This document shows positions 54,596 through 63,855 of a stretch of 64,000 bases of DNA, piece by piece. Positions within the stretch are counted from its first letter, which is position 1, and each line of letters begins with the position of its first letter. The translations under genes and the position numbers were made by a program. The notes beneath the pieces were generated by a model. It was not told where the DNA came from. It saw only the letters and a list, made by a program, of their open reading frames with translations, and did not search any database. Source of the stretch: Sphingosinicella sp. BN140058 (lineage in GTDB: Bacteria; Pseudomonadota; Alphaproteobacteria; Sphingomonadales; Sphingomonadaceae); contig NZ_CP035501.1 in assembly GCF_004135585.1 (NCBI RefSeq), positions 5,155,501 through 5,219,500 on the forward strand, written 5' to 3'.

Positions 54596-57500
54596 TTACT
54601 CGGCTGCCTCGCACAACCGGCCATCCTCCGCAAATGGGCTGGCCTGCGCGTGCAGGGTCGCTTCGCGCAGGCGCGCTGCAAATTCCTCGATATAGGGCGG
54701 ATCGAACATCGTTCCGTGCTCCCCGGAGACATCGAGCGCACGAAGACGGCCGGTGACCACCTCGGCCCAGCCCGGCGCAGTATCGAGCACATCCAGGCGA
54801 TCGATCGGCTGGAACAGGGTGACGTCGCCGCCATAAGGTTGCGGGCAATAGCCGTACGCCGCCTGCTCGAGCGCGCCGCGCAACTTGCGGTAGCGTGTCT
54901 CTGGCAGTTCGGCATCGGCAAGGCCGGTCTCCTCGAGCACACCGCGGGCGCGGGCGCGAGCGTAAGCCAGTCGCTGCGAACCCGGCAGGCGCATCCACAT
55001 TGCCGCGTGGTAGCGGGCCTTGGAAAGTTTCATCCGCAACGGAGAGACGCGCAGGAAGGCGACCGGGTTGATCGCGTGGCCGAGGCCCAGGAACGGCACC
55101 TCTTCGCCCTGCGCGCGAAGCTGACGGGCGACCTCGAAGGCGAGGATCCCCGCCGTGCACCAGCCGCCGAGTAGATAGGGGCCGGTCGGCCGAGCGACCC
55201 GGATCGCCGCCACGACCGCGGACGCGATCTCCTCGAAGGAGACCCCGGGCGCCAGCACGGATTCGAGGATCGGGTCTAGCTCCAGCCCGAAGCAGGGCTG
55301 GTCCTCCCCGACCAGTTCGGCGAGGGCACGGATCGACGGTCCTCCGTCCAGCCACAGCAACGGCAGGCGACTGCCTTTTGGCTGAAGCGGCACCAGATCG
55401 CCCAATGCCGCCGTGTCGTTTCGCTCGATCGTGGCGGCGAGCTCGGAAAGGCGATGGCCCCGGAAGAATTCGGCCATGCCGATCCGCCGCCCCCAGGCGC
55501 CGTCGATGCGGTGAAGCAAGCGGGCGACCAGCAGCGAGTGGCCGCCAAGCTCGAAGAAGCTGTCTTTCCGGCCGACACGGTCGACCTGCAGCAGTGCCCG
55601 CCAGATTTCGGCAAGCCTCTCCTCGGTTTCGCCGATCGGCGCGAGGTAAGCGTCTTCACCGGCGGCGGCGGTCGGCTCCGGCAGGGCGTTCCTGTCGATC
55701 TTGCCGTTGGGAGTCATCGGCAAGCGCTCGACGGCCTGGAAACGCGACGGAATCATGTAGTCTGGCAAGGTTCGCGAGAGAAAGGTGCGCAGCTCGCCCG
55801 ACCCTGGAACCTCGGCACCGCGTGCCACGAAGAAGGCGGCGAGCGCACGTGCGCCCGAGGGATCGACGAAGCTGCGCACCGCGGCGGCAGCGATCGCCGG
55901 GTGCTCCGCAAGCCCGCCTTCGATCTCTTCGACCGCAACGCGGAAGCCGCGGATCTTCTGGTCGTTGTCGACGCGGCCCAGGCAGAAGAGGCGGCCGTCC
56001 GGTGCCAGCCGCGCCAGGTCTCCCGTTCGGTAGAGGCGCTCGCCCGGCATCTCGGGGCTCGTGACGAAGCGCTCCGCGGTGAGGTCCGGGCGGCCGCGAT
56101 AGCCCCGGGCGAGGCCGGCGCCCCCGATGTGAAGTTCGCCGACCACGCCGACCGGGACCCTTCGGCCGCTCGCATCGAGCACGAGCGTTTGCGTTTTCGC
56201 GATCGGCCGCCCGATCGCCACCGGTCCGGCGCCCGGCAGGACACGCTCGAGCGTGGACCAGATCGTCGTCTCGGTGGGGCCGTAGACGTTCCAGACTTCA
56301 CCGGCCCGTTCGAGCAGCTGGTCGGCAAGATCGCGCGGCAAGGCTTCTCCGCCGCAGAGCAGCTTGAGACCCGGCGCGCCCCGCCAGCCTGCCTCGATCA
56401 AGGCGCGCCAGGTCGCCGGAGTGGCCTGCATCACCGCAGGCTCGGTTGCCTCGAACAATTGCCTGAGCAGGAGCGGATCGCGCGCGGTCGCACGCGGCGC
56501 CAGGATCACGGTCCCGCCGGCGAGCAACGGCAGGAACAGCTCCAGGGCCGCGATGTCGAAGGACAGGGTGGTCACCGCCAGCAGCGACTCGCGCGCGGAG
56601 AAACCCGGCAGTTCCTGCATGGAGCCGAGCAGGTTGACGAGGGCGCCGTGGCTGATCTCGACGCCCTTGGGACGGCCGGTCGATCCGGACGTGTACAGGA
56701 CGTAAGCGAGATCGAGGGCCGACGCCGGCAGCGCCTCGAAGGAAGGTTCTGCGAGTGCCGCCTGTTCGATCAGCAACGTCGGCACGCCCCAGTCCGGCAG
56801 CCGAGGCGCAAGGGCGGCTTCGGTGAGGAGTGCCGCCAGACCCGCGTCGCGAACGATGTAATCCAGCCGCGCCTCCGGAAAATCGGGATCGAGCGGGAGG
56901 TAGGCGGCGCCGCTGCGCAACACCCCGATCAGCGCCGCGACCATGCGCGGGGATCGCTCCAGGCAGATGCCGACCAGCTCGCCACGGCCCACGCCCGCGG
57001 CGGCGAGCGAGGACGCGATCCGGTTGGCCTCCGCGTTCAGCGCAGCATAATTCATCTTCGCCTCGCCGCATCGGATCGCCGTTGCATGCGGGCAGGCCTC
57101 CGCCATCGCTGCTACAGCGTCCGGCAGCATCTGCGATGTGAGGGTGCGCTCCGGTCCCTGTGCGGCTTGCGCCAGCAGCCCGTGCTCCTCTGCAGGCAGC
57201 ATCGGGAGATCGGCGATGGCGGTGCCGGGATCGTCGGCAATGCCTTCGAGCATGGTCAGCCAATGGCCGATCATGCGCCGGATCGTCGCCGGATCGTAGA
57301 GCTCGGTGCTGTAGAGGAACCGTCCGAGCATGCCGTCGGGACGCTCGTCGAGTTCGAGGTAGAGATCAAACTTCGCGCCGCCGACGACCACGTCCATCTG
57401 GGTGAGATCCCATCCTTCCGGAAACGGATCGACCGGCGGCTCGATGGAGAACAGGGTGTTGAACAGCGGGTGGGCGCCGGGCGTGCGGCGAATGCCGAGC

Positions 57501-58627
57501 GCGCGGACCACTTCGTCGAACGGGGCCTCGCTGGCGCCGAGCGCGCCGAGAACGGTGTCGCGAACCTGGTGCAGAAAGTCCCGGAACGCGGCGCCGCTGG
57601 TCGGGCGGGAGCGCATCGCGATCGTGTTCAGGAAATAGCCGACGACGCGCTCGAGCTCCGGGCGGCGGCGAAGATCGGTGACGCCGCCGACGATGATGTC
57701 CTGCTCGCCGGTATAGCGATGCAGCATCGCCTTGTAGGCGGCAAGCAGCACCATATAGGGGGTCACGCCTTCGCGCAGGCTGAGCGCCTTCAGCCGCTCG
57801 GTGAGTGCAAGCGGGATGAGGAAGGTCTCCATTGACCCGGCATGGCTTTGCGCGAGGGGCCGCGGACGGTCTCCGGCCACCTCCAGCTTCGCCGGCGGAT
57901 CGGCGAGCGTGGACCGCCAATAGTCGATCTGCCGCTGGATCGGCGGGGAAGAGAGATGGGTCTGCTGCCAGACCGTATAGTCTCCATATTGCAGGGCCGG
58001 CTCCGGAAGCGGCGATGCCTCGCCGGCCGCGAATGCCTCGTAGAGGGCGGCGAGCTCGGGCACGATCACGCGGTAGATCGAGACCCCGTCGAAGATGATG
58101 TGATGAAGGGTGAGGTAGAGCCGGTGATTGTCGTCGGCGATCTTGACGATCCGCGCCCGGAACAAGGGCGCTTCGCCGAGATCGATCGGCCGGCGCGCAT
58201 CGTCGCTGCCGATGGCGATCGCCATCGCATCGCGTTCTGCCTCGGGCAGGAAGCTGACGTCGTCGAGCGGCAGCGGAACCTGAACGTCGGCCCGAACACG
58301 CTGCACCGGCTCGCCATTCTCCTCGACGAAGGCGGTGCGCCAGGCCTCGTGGCGCCGCAAGATCTCGTTGATCGCCCGCTGCATCGCCGTCCGGTCGAAG
58401 CTGCCGTAGCGGTGGATGGTGATCGACTCGTTGTAGAGCGGCACGTCCGGCGCCATCATCGCGTGCAGCCAAACCTGGCGCTGGTCGGCGGTGAGCGGCA
58501 GAGGCGTGCCTTCGCTGCGTTTGGTGACGGCGGCGACCGGCGCCGGACGCTCGACGCCGCCACCGCCGCGCAGCATCTTTTCGAGCAGCTGGCGCTTGGC
58601 GTCCGACAGCTGCGCTTCACCCGTCAC
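54596..58627 (-). CDS. Nonribosomal peptide synthetase, C-A(Gly)-T-TE
   Basis: Single-module synthetase of 1343 residues. Condensation domain (about 40-480) with HHIIFDG at 175-181; adenylation domain (about 495-985) with YTSGSTGRPKG; carrier domain with Ser1031 in ELGGHSLL; thioesterase (about 1088-1335). By position against the GrsA pocket the specificity residues read D691 I692 L695 Q734 L757 G759 V781 I789 W790 K976, close to the glycine code. The thioesterase elbow is GGWCTAG, so Cys1157 replaces Ser. The GTG at 58627 overlaps the P450 stop (GTGA); the frame upstream overlaps the P450 gene and is not used. Confidence 0.92.
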   Translation of the reverse strand: MTGEAQLSDAKRQLLEKMLRGGGGVERPAPVAAVTKRSEGTPLPLTADQRQVWLHAMMAPDVPLYNESITIHRYGSFDRTAMQRAINEILRRHEAWRTAFVEENGEPVQRVRADVQVPLPLDDVSFLPEAERDAMAIAIGSDDARRPIDLGEAPLFRARIVKIADDNHRLYLTLHHIIFDGVSIYRVIVPELAALYEAFAAGEASPLPEPALQYGDYTVWQQTHLSSPPIQRQIDYWRSTLADPPAKLEVAGDRPRPLAQSHAGSMETFLIPLALTERLKALSLREGVTPYMVLLAAYKAMLHRYTGEQDIIVGGVTDLRRRPELERVVGYFLNTIAMRSRPTSGAAFRDFLHQVRDTVLGALGASEAPFDEVVRALGIRRTPGAHPLFNTLFSIEPPVDPFPEGWDLTQMDVVVGGAKFDLYLELDERPDGMLGRFLYSTELYDPATIRRMIGHWLTMLEGIADDPGTAIADLPMLPAEEHGLLAQAAQGPERTLTSQMLPDAVAAMAEACPHATAIRCGEAKMNYAALNAEANRIASSLAAAGVGRGELVGICLERSPRMVAALIGVLRSGAAYLPLDPDFPEARLDYIVRDAGLAALLTEAALAPRLPDWGVPTLLIEQAALAEPSFEALPASALDLAYVLYTSGSTGRPKGVEISHGALVNLLGSMQELPGFSARESLLAVTTLSFDIAALELFLPLLAGGTVILAPRATARDPLLLRQLFEATEPAVMQATPATWRALIEAGWRGAPGLKLLCGGEALPRDLADQLLERAGEVWNVYGPTETTIWSTLERVLPGAGPVAIGRPIAKTQTLVLDASGRRVPVGVVGELHIGGAGLARGYRGRPDLTAERFVTSPEMPGERLYRTGDLARLAPDGRLFCLGRVDNDQKIRGFRVAVEEIEGGLAEHPAIAAAAVRSFVDPSGARALAAFFVARGAEVPGSGELRTFLSRTLPDYMIPSRFQAVERLPMTPNGKIDRNALPEPTAAAGEDAYLAPIGETEERLAEIWRALLQVDRVGRKDSFFELGGHSLLVARLLHRIDGAWGRRIGMAEFFRGHRLSELAATIERNDTAALGDLVPLQPKGSRLPLLWLDGGPSIRALAELVGEDQPCFGLELDPILESVLAPGVSFEEIASAVVAAIRVARPTGPYLLGGWCTAGILAFEVARQLRAQGEEVPFLGLGHAINPVAFLRVSPLRMKLSKARYHAAMWMRLPGSQRLAYARARARGVLEETGLADAELPETRYRKLRGALEQAAYGYCPQPYGGDVTLFQPIDRLDVLDTAPGWAEVVTGRLRALDVSGEHGTMFDPPYIEEFAARLREATLHAQASPFAEDGRLCEAAE

Positions 58628-59901
58628 GCGGCGGCTCCCACTGCCCGGAAAGTGATCGGCAGCGCTTGCAACCCGCGCAGCCCCGAATTGGGTCGCCATT
58701 CCAGCCGATCGCTCGCCAGAGCGAGATCGTCCAGCCGGCGGAGCAGGGTGGTGAAGGCGATCCGGGCCTCCATCCGCGCCAGCGCGGCACCGAAACAGAA
58801 ATGCGCCGCCCAGCCGAACGCCAGATGGCGGTTTTCGGTGCGGCGAAGATCGAGCCGATCGGGATCGGCGAAGCGCCGCGGATCGCGATTGCCCGACGCC
58901 ATCACCGCCATCACCGCCTCGCCCTTGCGGATCAGCCTGCCGCCGATTTCGGTGTCGGCATGAGCGATCCGCGCCGTGTGCTGGCTCGGCGTTTCGAAGC
59001 GCAGCAATTCCTCGACCGCCGTCGCGATGATGTGAGGCTCGTCGCGCAACTCGGCAAGTTTGTCGGGATTGCGGATCAGGGTGAGCAGCCCGTTGCCGAT
59101 CAGGTTGGTCGTGGTTTCCTGTCCGCCGACCATGGTGACGATGGTGTTGGCGATCACCTCGTCCTCGCTCAAGCGGTTGCCGTCGACTTCCGCCTCGACC
59201 AGCGAGCGGACGAGACCGGGCCGGTCGCCATGGTTGCGGATTGCGTCCCGGAAATAGTCGGTCAGCTCGGCAACGCTCTTCAGCACGCGATGCACGCGGT
59301 CCGGATTGTGCTGGAAGTTGCCGAGCATCTCGGCGAAATCGGCGGACTTGGCCTTCAGCCAGCCATGATCTTCGCGCGGAACGCCGAGCAGCCCGGCAGT
59401 GACGATAGCGGGAAACGGCTCTGCAAAGTCTGCGATGACGTCCATCTGGCCGCGGTCGATGACGGCGTCGATCAGAGTGTCCGCAATCTCCTGGATCTGC
59501 TCTTCCATCGCCTCGACACGGCGCGGGGTGAACGCGCTCGAACAAAGCTTGCGCAGGCGCGTGTGCGCCGGCGCATCCAGAAACAGCATCTGCTTGGCCA
59601 TCACGTCCGCGACCGGGCCGAGCGACGGCAGGCCGAGCGCCTTCATCTGATCGGGGTTCGGCGTTCGGTCGGCCGAGAATTGATGAAGGACGGTGTGGAC
59701 GTCCTCGTAGCGCGTCACCACCCAGGTGTGCATGAACGGATCCCAATGAACTGGCGCCTCCTCGCGAAGACGCCGGTAGAAGGGATGCGGATCGGCATGC
59801 ACCGACGGGTCCAGCAGCTGAAACAGGCTGAGGCTCGGGTCGGCCGGCGCAGCCTGGGCGGGACGCGGCGCAGCGCTCGGGCTCATGTCACTCGGCGGCA
59901 C
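58624..59901 (-). CDS. Cytochrome P450 of the peptide synthetase cluster
   Basis: Soluble bacterial P450, 425 residues. I-helix motif GGQETT (259-264), ExxR as Glu298-Arg301, and the haem-binding Cys369 in FGWAAHFCFG, where Ala replaces the conserved second Gly of FGxGxHxCxG. Lying between a stand-alone A-T protein and the C-A-T-TE synthetase, it may hydroxylate the leucine while it is bound to the carrier, as known P450s do for carrier-bound amino acids. GTG at 59901 has AGGAGG 9 nt before it and overlaps the A-T gene end; Met6 is the alternative. Confidence 0.9.
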   Translation of the reverse strand: MPPSDMSPSAAPRPAQAAPADPSLSLFQLLDPSVHADPHPFYRRLREEAPVHWDPFMHTWVVTRYEDVHTVLHQFSADRTPNPDQMKALGLPSLGPVADVMAKQMLFLDAPAHTRLRKLCSSAFTPRRVEAMEEQIQEIADTLIDAVIDRGQMDVIADFAEPFPAIVTAGLLGVPREDHGWLKAKSADFAEMLGNFQHNPDRVHRVLKSVAELTDYFRDAIRNHGDRPGLVRSLVEAEVDGNRLSEDEVIANTIVTMVGGQETTTNLIGNGLLTLIRNPDKLAELRDEPHIIATAVEELLRFETPSQHTARIAHADTEIGGRLIRKGEAVMAVMASGNRDPRRFADPDRLDLRRTENRHLAFGWAAHFCFGAALARMEARIAFTTLLRRLDDLALASDRLEWRPNSGLRGLQALPITFRAVGAAA

Positions 59902-61771
59902 GTTGCTCGACCTCCTGATCGCTCATCTGCTCGATCATGCGCAGCAGCACGGCCTCGATATGGGCGGCGAGTTGGCGGATCGTGGGGGCAAGGAACAGAT
60001 CGCGCAGCGCAAGCTCGATCCCGAACGCTTCGCCGGCGCGGAGCACGACCTGGGTGCCGAGCAGCGAATGGCCGCCAAGCAGGAAGAAATTGTCGTCCAC
60101 GCCGACTCCGCCACGGCCGAGAACGTCCTCCAGAATTTCCGCAAGCCGCAGTTCGGCAGGCGTGGACGGCGCGGCAAAGCCGGCACCCGCGAATGCGTTG
60201 GATTGGTCCGGAGCGGGAAGGGCGGCCTTGTCGATCTTGCCGTTGGCGGTGAGCGGAAGCGTGTCGATCCGCACGAAGGTCGCCGGGATCATGTATTCGG
60301 GCAGCCGAGCGGCGAGGAAGTCGCGGAGATCTTCGGCCGTCAACGCGCCGTTCGGAACGACGTAGGCGATCAGCGCATCGGCGCCTTCGGCGTCTCGCCG
60401 GGCGATCACCGACGCGGCGGTGACGAGATCGTGTCGGCCGAGCAGGCTCGCCACCTCCTCGGGCTCCACTCGATGACCGCGGATTTTCACCTGATCGTCG
60501 ACGCGGCCGTGAAATTCGAGCTGACCGTCGGCGCGCTGCGCCGCAAGGTCACCGGTGCGGTAAAGGCGTCCGGCACCGAACGGATCGATGACGAAGCGCT
60601 CTGCGGTGAGGTCCGGCCGCCGCCGGTAGCCGCGGCCCACCGTCGGGCCGCCAATGAACAACTCGCCGGTCTCGCCGGACGCCACGGGGCAACCGGCAGC
60701 ATCGAGAATGCGGACGAAGGTCTGTCCGATCGGTGCGCCGATCGGTGGCAGCCCCTGATCGGCATCGGGGGCGATCACGGCCGATGTCGCCACGACGGTG
60801 CACTCGGTCGGGCCGTAATTGTTGACGAAAGCGAATGGCAGGCCAGGGCGCGGACGCGCGGTCAGCCGGTCCGCACCGGTGAGGACGAAGCGCAATCGCG
60901 TGTCCGCCGGCCAGTCCGCTGCGATCAGCGCCTGCGCCAGCGCGGTCGGGACGAAGGCGATGGTGATGTCGCGAGCAAGCAGCGCCGCCTTTAGCCGGTC
61001 GGGCGAGGTTCGCGCGGCATCCTCGATCAAGGTGACCGAGGCACCTGCGCACAAATAGGGCCAGACCTCCCAGAGAGAGGCATCGAAGCCGAGCCCTGCG
61101 AGATGGGTCGCCCGATCGCTCGCGGTCACCGCGAAGGCATCGAGATGCCAGGCGATCAGATGCGACAGATTGCCGTGGGTGATCTCGACGCCCTTGGGCG
61201 TGCCGGTCGTCCCGGACGTGTAGATGACGTAAGCAAGGCTTTCGGTGGTTACCGGCGCGCCGAGGTCGAGCGCCTCGCATCCGGAAATCGCCTGCCTGTC
61301 CCAGTCGAGCGCGTGAACGGGAGACGCGACGCCCGTGAGCCGGTCGGCGCAGTCGTCGCGACCGAGGATCAGGACGCAGCCGGCATCGTCGGCGATCGTG
61401 CGCAGGCGTTCGTCGGGCCAGGCCGGATCCAGCGGCAAGAAGGCACCGCCCGCCTTCCATGTCGCGAGCGCTGTGGTCAGCTGGTCGAACGACCGTTCCA
61501 GGCAGATGCCGACGAGGCTGTCGGGGCCGACACCCTGGGTGCGCAGCCACCCGGCGAGGCGCTCGGCACGCGCGTCGAGCGCCGCGTAGGATAGGGTGCC
61601 GCAGGCGGCAAACAGCGCCGGTGCTTCGGGCGATTGCCGCGCGGCGGCAGCCACGGCTTCTGAGACCACGAACGGCGGCCGCAACGGATGAGATGCCGTT
61701 ACAGGCGGATCGAAGGTCCGATCCGCGGCATCGGCGGCGGTCGGCACGAGGGGCTGGTGCACGCTTTCCAT
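59888..61771 (-). CDS. Stand-alone adenylation-carrier protein (A-T), leucine-type
   Basis: Loading module of 627 residues without a condensation domain. Adenylation motifs YTSGTTGTPKG, NNYGPTECT, YRTGDLA and NGKIDKAALP; carrier Ser569 in LLGGHSLLG. The pocket residues read D230 A231 W234 F274 L297 G299 N318 V326 V327 K512, which is identical to a known leucine code as I recall it. The start ATG at 61771 has TTTGGAG 5 nt upstream. First gene of the cluster; the last codons overlap the P450 start. Confidence 0.92.
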   Translation of the reverse strand: MESVHQPLVPTAADAADRTFDPPVTASHPLRPPFVVSEAVAAAARQSPEAPALFAACGTLSYAALDARAERLAGWLRTQGVGPDSLVGICLERSFDQLTTALATWKAGGAFLPLDPAWPDERLRTIADDAGCVLILGRDDCADRLTGVASPVHALDWDRQAISGCEALDLGAPVTTESLAYVIYTSGTTGTPKGVEITHGNLSHLIAWHLDAFAVTASDRATHLAGLGFDASLWEVWPYLCAGASVTLIEDAARTSPDRLKAALLARDITIAFVPTALAQALIAADWPADTRLRFVLTGADRLTARPRPGLPFAFVNNYGPTECTVVATSAVIAPDADQGLPPIGAPIGQTFVRILDAAGCPVASGETGELFIGGPTVGRGYRRRPDLTAERFVIDPFGAGRLYRTGDLAAQRADGQLEFHGRVDDQVKIRGHRVEPEEVASLLGRHDLVTAASVIARRDAEGADALIAYVVPNGALTAEDLRDFLAARLPEYMIPATFVRIDTLPLTANGKIDKAALPAPDQSNAFAGAGFAAPSTPAELRLAEILEDVLGRGGVGVDDNFFLLGGHSLLGTQVVLRAGEAFGIELALRDLFLAPTIRQLAAHIEAVLLRMIEQMSDQEVEQRAAE

Positions 61772-62190
61772 GGCGCTCCAAAGACCACACAGAAGTTTGA
61801 AAGTGATTAATCCCCTGGTCACCGACAAATGGCCGGCGACAATTCGGGCCATGCAAGTGCGGGCGCCGGGCCGTTGAAATCGGAAGCTGCGATGCGCCGC
61901 CGCTGCCTCGTGTTCGCGGGCGGCGCCGGCTGGATCCGCAGCGGCAGGATTGGCTTCTGACCGGGGCCTTTGGAAACGGCCGAACCAGCGTTCAGACCCA
62001 GACTCCCAGCCGTTCCAAAGGGGGACAAAGACGGAGCGATGCAAAATTATGCTTAGGGAAGAAATGGTTGCGAGCCGGGGAATCTGCCCTGAGCGAAAAA
62101 ATAGGGGTGCCAGCCCGCCGACAAAAAGATTAAACGGAGGTTAACAGGACGACGCCGAGTCGCGTCGATCCAGTCAAGGGGTGGGGGTAC
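61772..62190. other. Divergent intergenic region between peptide synthetase and curli genes
   Basis: 419 bp without a convincing gene. It should hold promoters for the leftward synthetase operon and for the rightward csgFG genes. The right half (62041-62150) is AT-richer, with runs such as GAGCGAAAAAATAGGGG and GACAAAAAGATTAAACGG. No clear operator was found by eye. An open frame on the minus strand continues from the A-T gene to 62044 but has no ribosome-binding site. Confidence 0.45.
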
Positions 62191-62628
62191 ATGGGGTCAG
62201 TAAGCCGCGTCGTCGGCCGTTTGCTTGTCGCTTGTGCGTGTCTGGTCACGTTCTCCGGCGGCGCTGCCGCTCAGGATTTGAGCTACGAGCCGGTGAGTCC
62301 CACTTTCGGTGGAAATCCCTTCAATTCCGCGCACTTGCTGGGCGTTGCCAATGCCCAGAACGACTATAAGGATCCCTCCGCGACGAGTTCCAACTCGCAA
62401 GCGGACGTATTCGCGCGGCAGCTGCAGTCGCGCCTGCTTTCCGCTCTGTCCTCGCAGATCACCGAGGCGATCTTCGGCGAAAATCCCCAGCAAAGCGGGA
62501 CGATCAGCTTCGGTGGTCAGACGATCCGCTTCGATCGCGGGCTCGAAAACGTCACCCTGACGATCACCAACGACGAAACCGGCGAAGTCTCGACGATCAT
62601 CGTTCCGACCTTTGTCGAGGTGAACTGA
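62191..62628 (+). CDS. csgF: Curli assembly protein CsgF
   Basis: Accessory factor that caps the CsgG secretion pore and helps attach and nucleate curli fibres at the cell surface. 145 residues: signal peptide (LLVACACLVTFSGGAAAQ), then the highly conserved CsgF start DLSYEPVSPTFGGNPFNS (the segment that enters the CsgG pore), AHLLGVANAQNDYKDP, and a C-terminal globular part. The ATG has GGGGTGGGGGT upstream. Only 3 bp separate it from csgG. Confidence 0.93.
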   Translation: MGSVSRVVGRLLVACACLVTFSGGAAAQDLSYEPVSPTFGGNPFNSAHLLGVANAQNDYKDPSATSSNSQADVFARQLQSRLLSALSSQITEAIFGENPQQSGTISFGGQTIRFDRGLENVTLTITNDETGEVSTIIVPTFVEVN

Positions 62629-62631
62629 GCA

Positions 62632-63606
62632 ATGCGCTCTTTGGTGTTGCTTGCCGGATGCGTGGCGTTGAGCGGCTGCATGAGCCTTGGCGAGGTGGGG
62701 CGCTCCGATATCCCCGAGATGTCGCGCCTGCCCGTGATCCCCGCAAAGACGCCGAGCCAGAACATGCTTGCGGCGCTGCCACCGCCGTCGCGGCCGGTTG
62801 CGGTCGCAGTCTATTCCTTCACCGACCAGACCGGGCAATTCAAGCCGTCCGACGTCGGCCAGACGCTTTCGCGCGCGGTAACGCAGGGCGGCGGCTCGAT
62901 CCTGGTCAAGGCGCTGCAGGATGCCGGCAAGCGCCAGTGGTTCACGATCGTCGAGCGCGAGTCGCTGAAGAACCTGCTCAACGAGCGCAATATCATCCGC
63001 GAGATGCGCGAGCGTTATCTTGGTGAACAAACCGTCAATCCGCAGGCCCTGCCGGCCATGCTGTTCGCCGGCGTGCTGATCGAGGGCGGGGTGATCGGCT
63101 ACGACACCAACACGGTCACCGGGGGCGCGGGAGCCGGCTTCCTCGGCATCGGCGCAAGCACCAAATATCGTCAGGATACGGTCACCGTCTATCTCCGCGC
63201 GGTCTCGGTGCGGACCGGAGAGGTGCTGACCACCGTCACCGCCTCCAAGACGATCGCGTCCCACCAGATCGGGGCCAATGCATTCCGCTTCGTCGCCTTC
63301 AAGGAACTGCTCGAGGCGGACGCAGGCTTCACCACCAACGAGCCGGATCATCTCGCCCTCCAGCAGGCGATCGAGAAGGCGGTCTACGGCCTCGTTCTGG
63401 AAGGCGTGGAGCTGAAGCTTTGGGATTTCGCCGATCGTGAGGCGGGCTGGCCTTTTCTCTGGCGCTACACCCAGGAGCGGGACGGCATCTTTTCCGCAGA
63501 GCAGGTTCAGGCCGCAATGGCGCAATCGCGCCGGGCGCCGCCGATGAAGATCAAGCCACGTGACGTTCCGCCGATGAAGGAGGAGGCGACCAGGGGCAGC
63601 CGCTAG
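62632..63606 (+). CDS. csgG: Curli secretion channel CsgG
   Basis: Outer-membrane lipoprotein that forms the nonameric pore through which curlin leaves the cell. 324 residues. The lipoprotein signal has a lipobox ALSGC at Cys16 (a second LAGC occurs at Cys10). The core shows VAVAVYSFTDQTGQFKP, WFTIVERESLKNLLNERNIIRE, the transmembrane-strand segment with YRQDTVTVYLRAVSVRTGEVL and AVYGLVLEGVELKLW. The tail (RRAPPMKIKPRDVPPMKEEATRG) is basic and Pro-rich. csgE was not found in this window. Confidence 0.94.
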   Translation: MRSLVLLAGCVALSGCMSLGEVGRSDIPEMSRLPVIPAKTPSQNMLAALPPPSRPVAVAVYSFTDQTGQFKPSDVGQTLSRAVTQGGGSILVKALQDAGKRQWFTIVERESLKNLLNERNIIREMRERYLGEQTVNPQALPAMLFAGVLIEGGVIGYDTNTVTGGAGAGFLGIGASTKYRQDTVTVYLRAVSVRTGEVLTTVTASKTIASHQIGANAFRFVAFKELLEADAGFTTNEPDHLALQQAIEKAVYGLVLEGVELKLWDFADREAGWPFLWRYTQERDGIFSAEQVQAAMAQSRRAPPMKIKPRDVPPMKEEATRGSR

Positions 63607-63707
63607 GCTGCTCCCAGTTTCAACGGCGCGCCCACCCAAGAGGGGCTGCCGCAAGGAGAGGTCGACGAGCTGCCTGGGGCTGGCCGATCGGACGAGTCCA
63701 GGGGTCG

Positions 63708-63774
63708 GACGGGGTTGCAGCCCCAGTCGGCCGACAGATCATGCGGGCACCGGAGTTGCAGCTCCGATGCCCGC
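63708..63774 (+). promoter_or_regulatory. Two hairpins with identical loops between csgG and the curlin gene
   Basis: Hairpin 1 (63708-63728): GACGGGG, loop TTGCAG, CCCC-A-GTC with one bulge. Hairpin 2 (63743-63774): GCGGGCA-C-CGGAG, loop TTGCAG, CTCCG-A-TGCCCGC with one mismatch. Both loops are TTGCAG. Neither is followed by a T-run, so they are not classical terminators. They lie in the 249-bp gap before the curlin gene; no gene is seen there. Confidence 0.55.
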
Positions 63775-63855
63775 GACAAGTAGGCGTCTGAACCCGATCA
63801 TGTCACCCGAATCCGGGTGGCATGGCTATCATCCCATGCTGAAGGAATCGCAACC

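Noticed and set aside
54596..59746. A 1716-residue frame extending the synthetase upstream
   Set aside because: The extra 373 codons overlap the P450 gene in another frame and are Arg/Ala-rich noise; the GTG at 58627 overlaps the P450 stop.
61772..62044. N-terminal extension of the A-T protein
   Set aside because: The frame is open, but the ATG at 61771 has a good ribosome-binding site and the extension has no motif.
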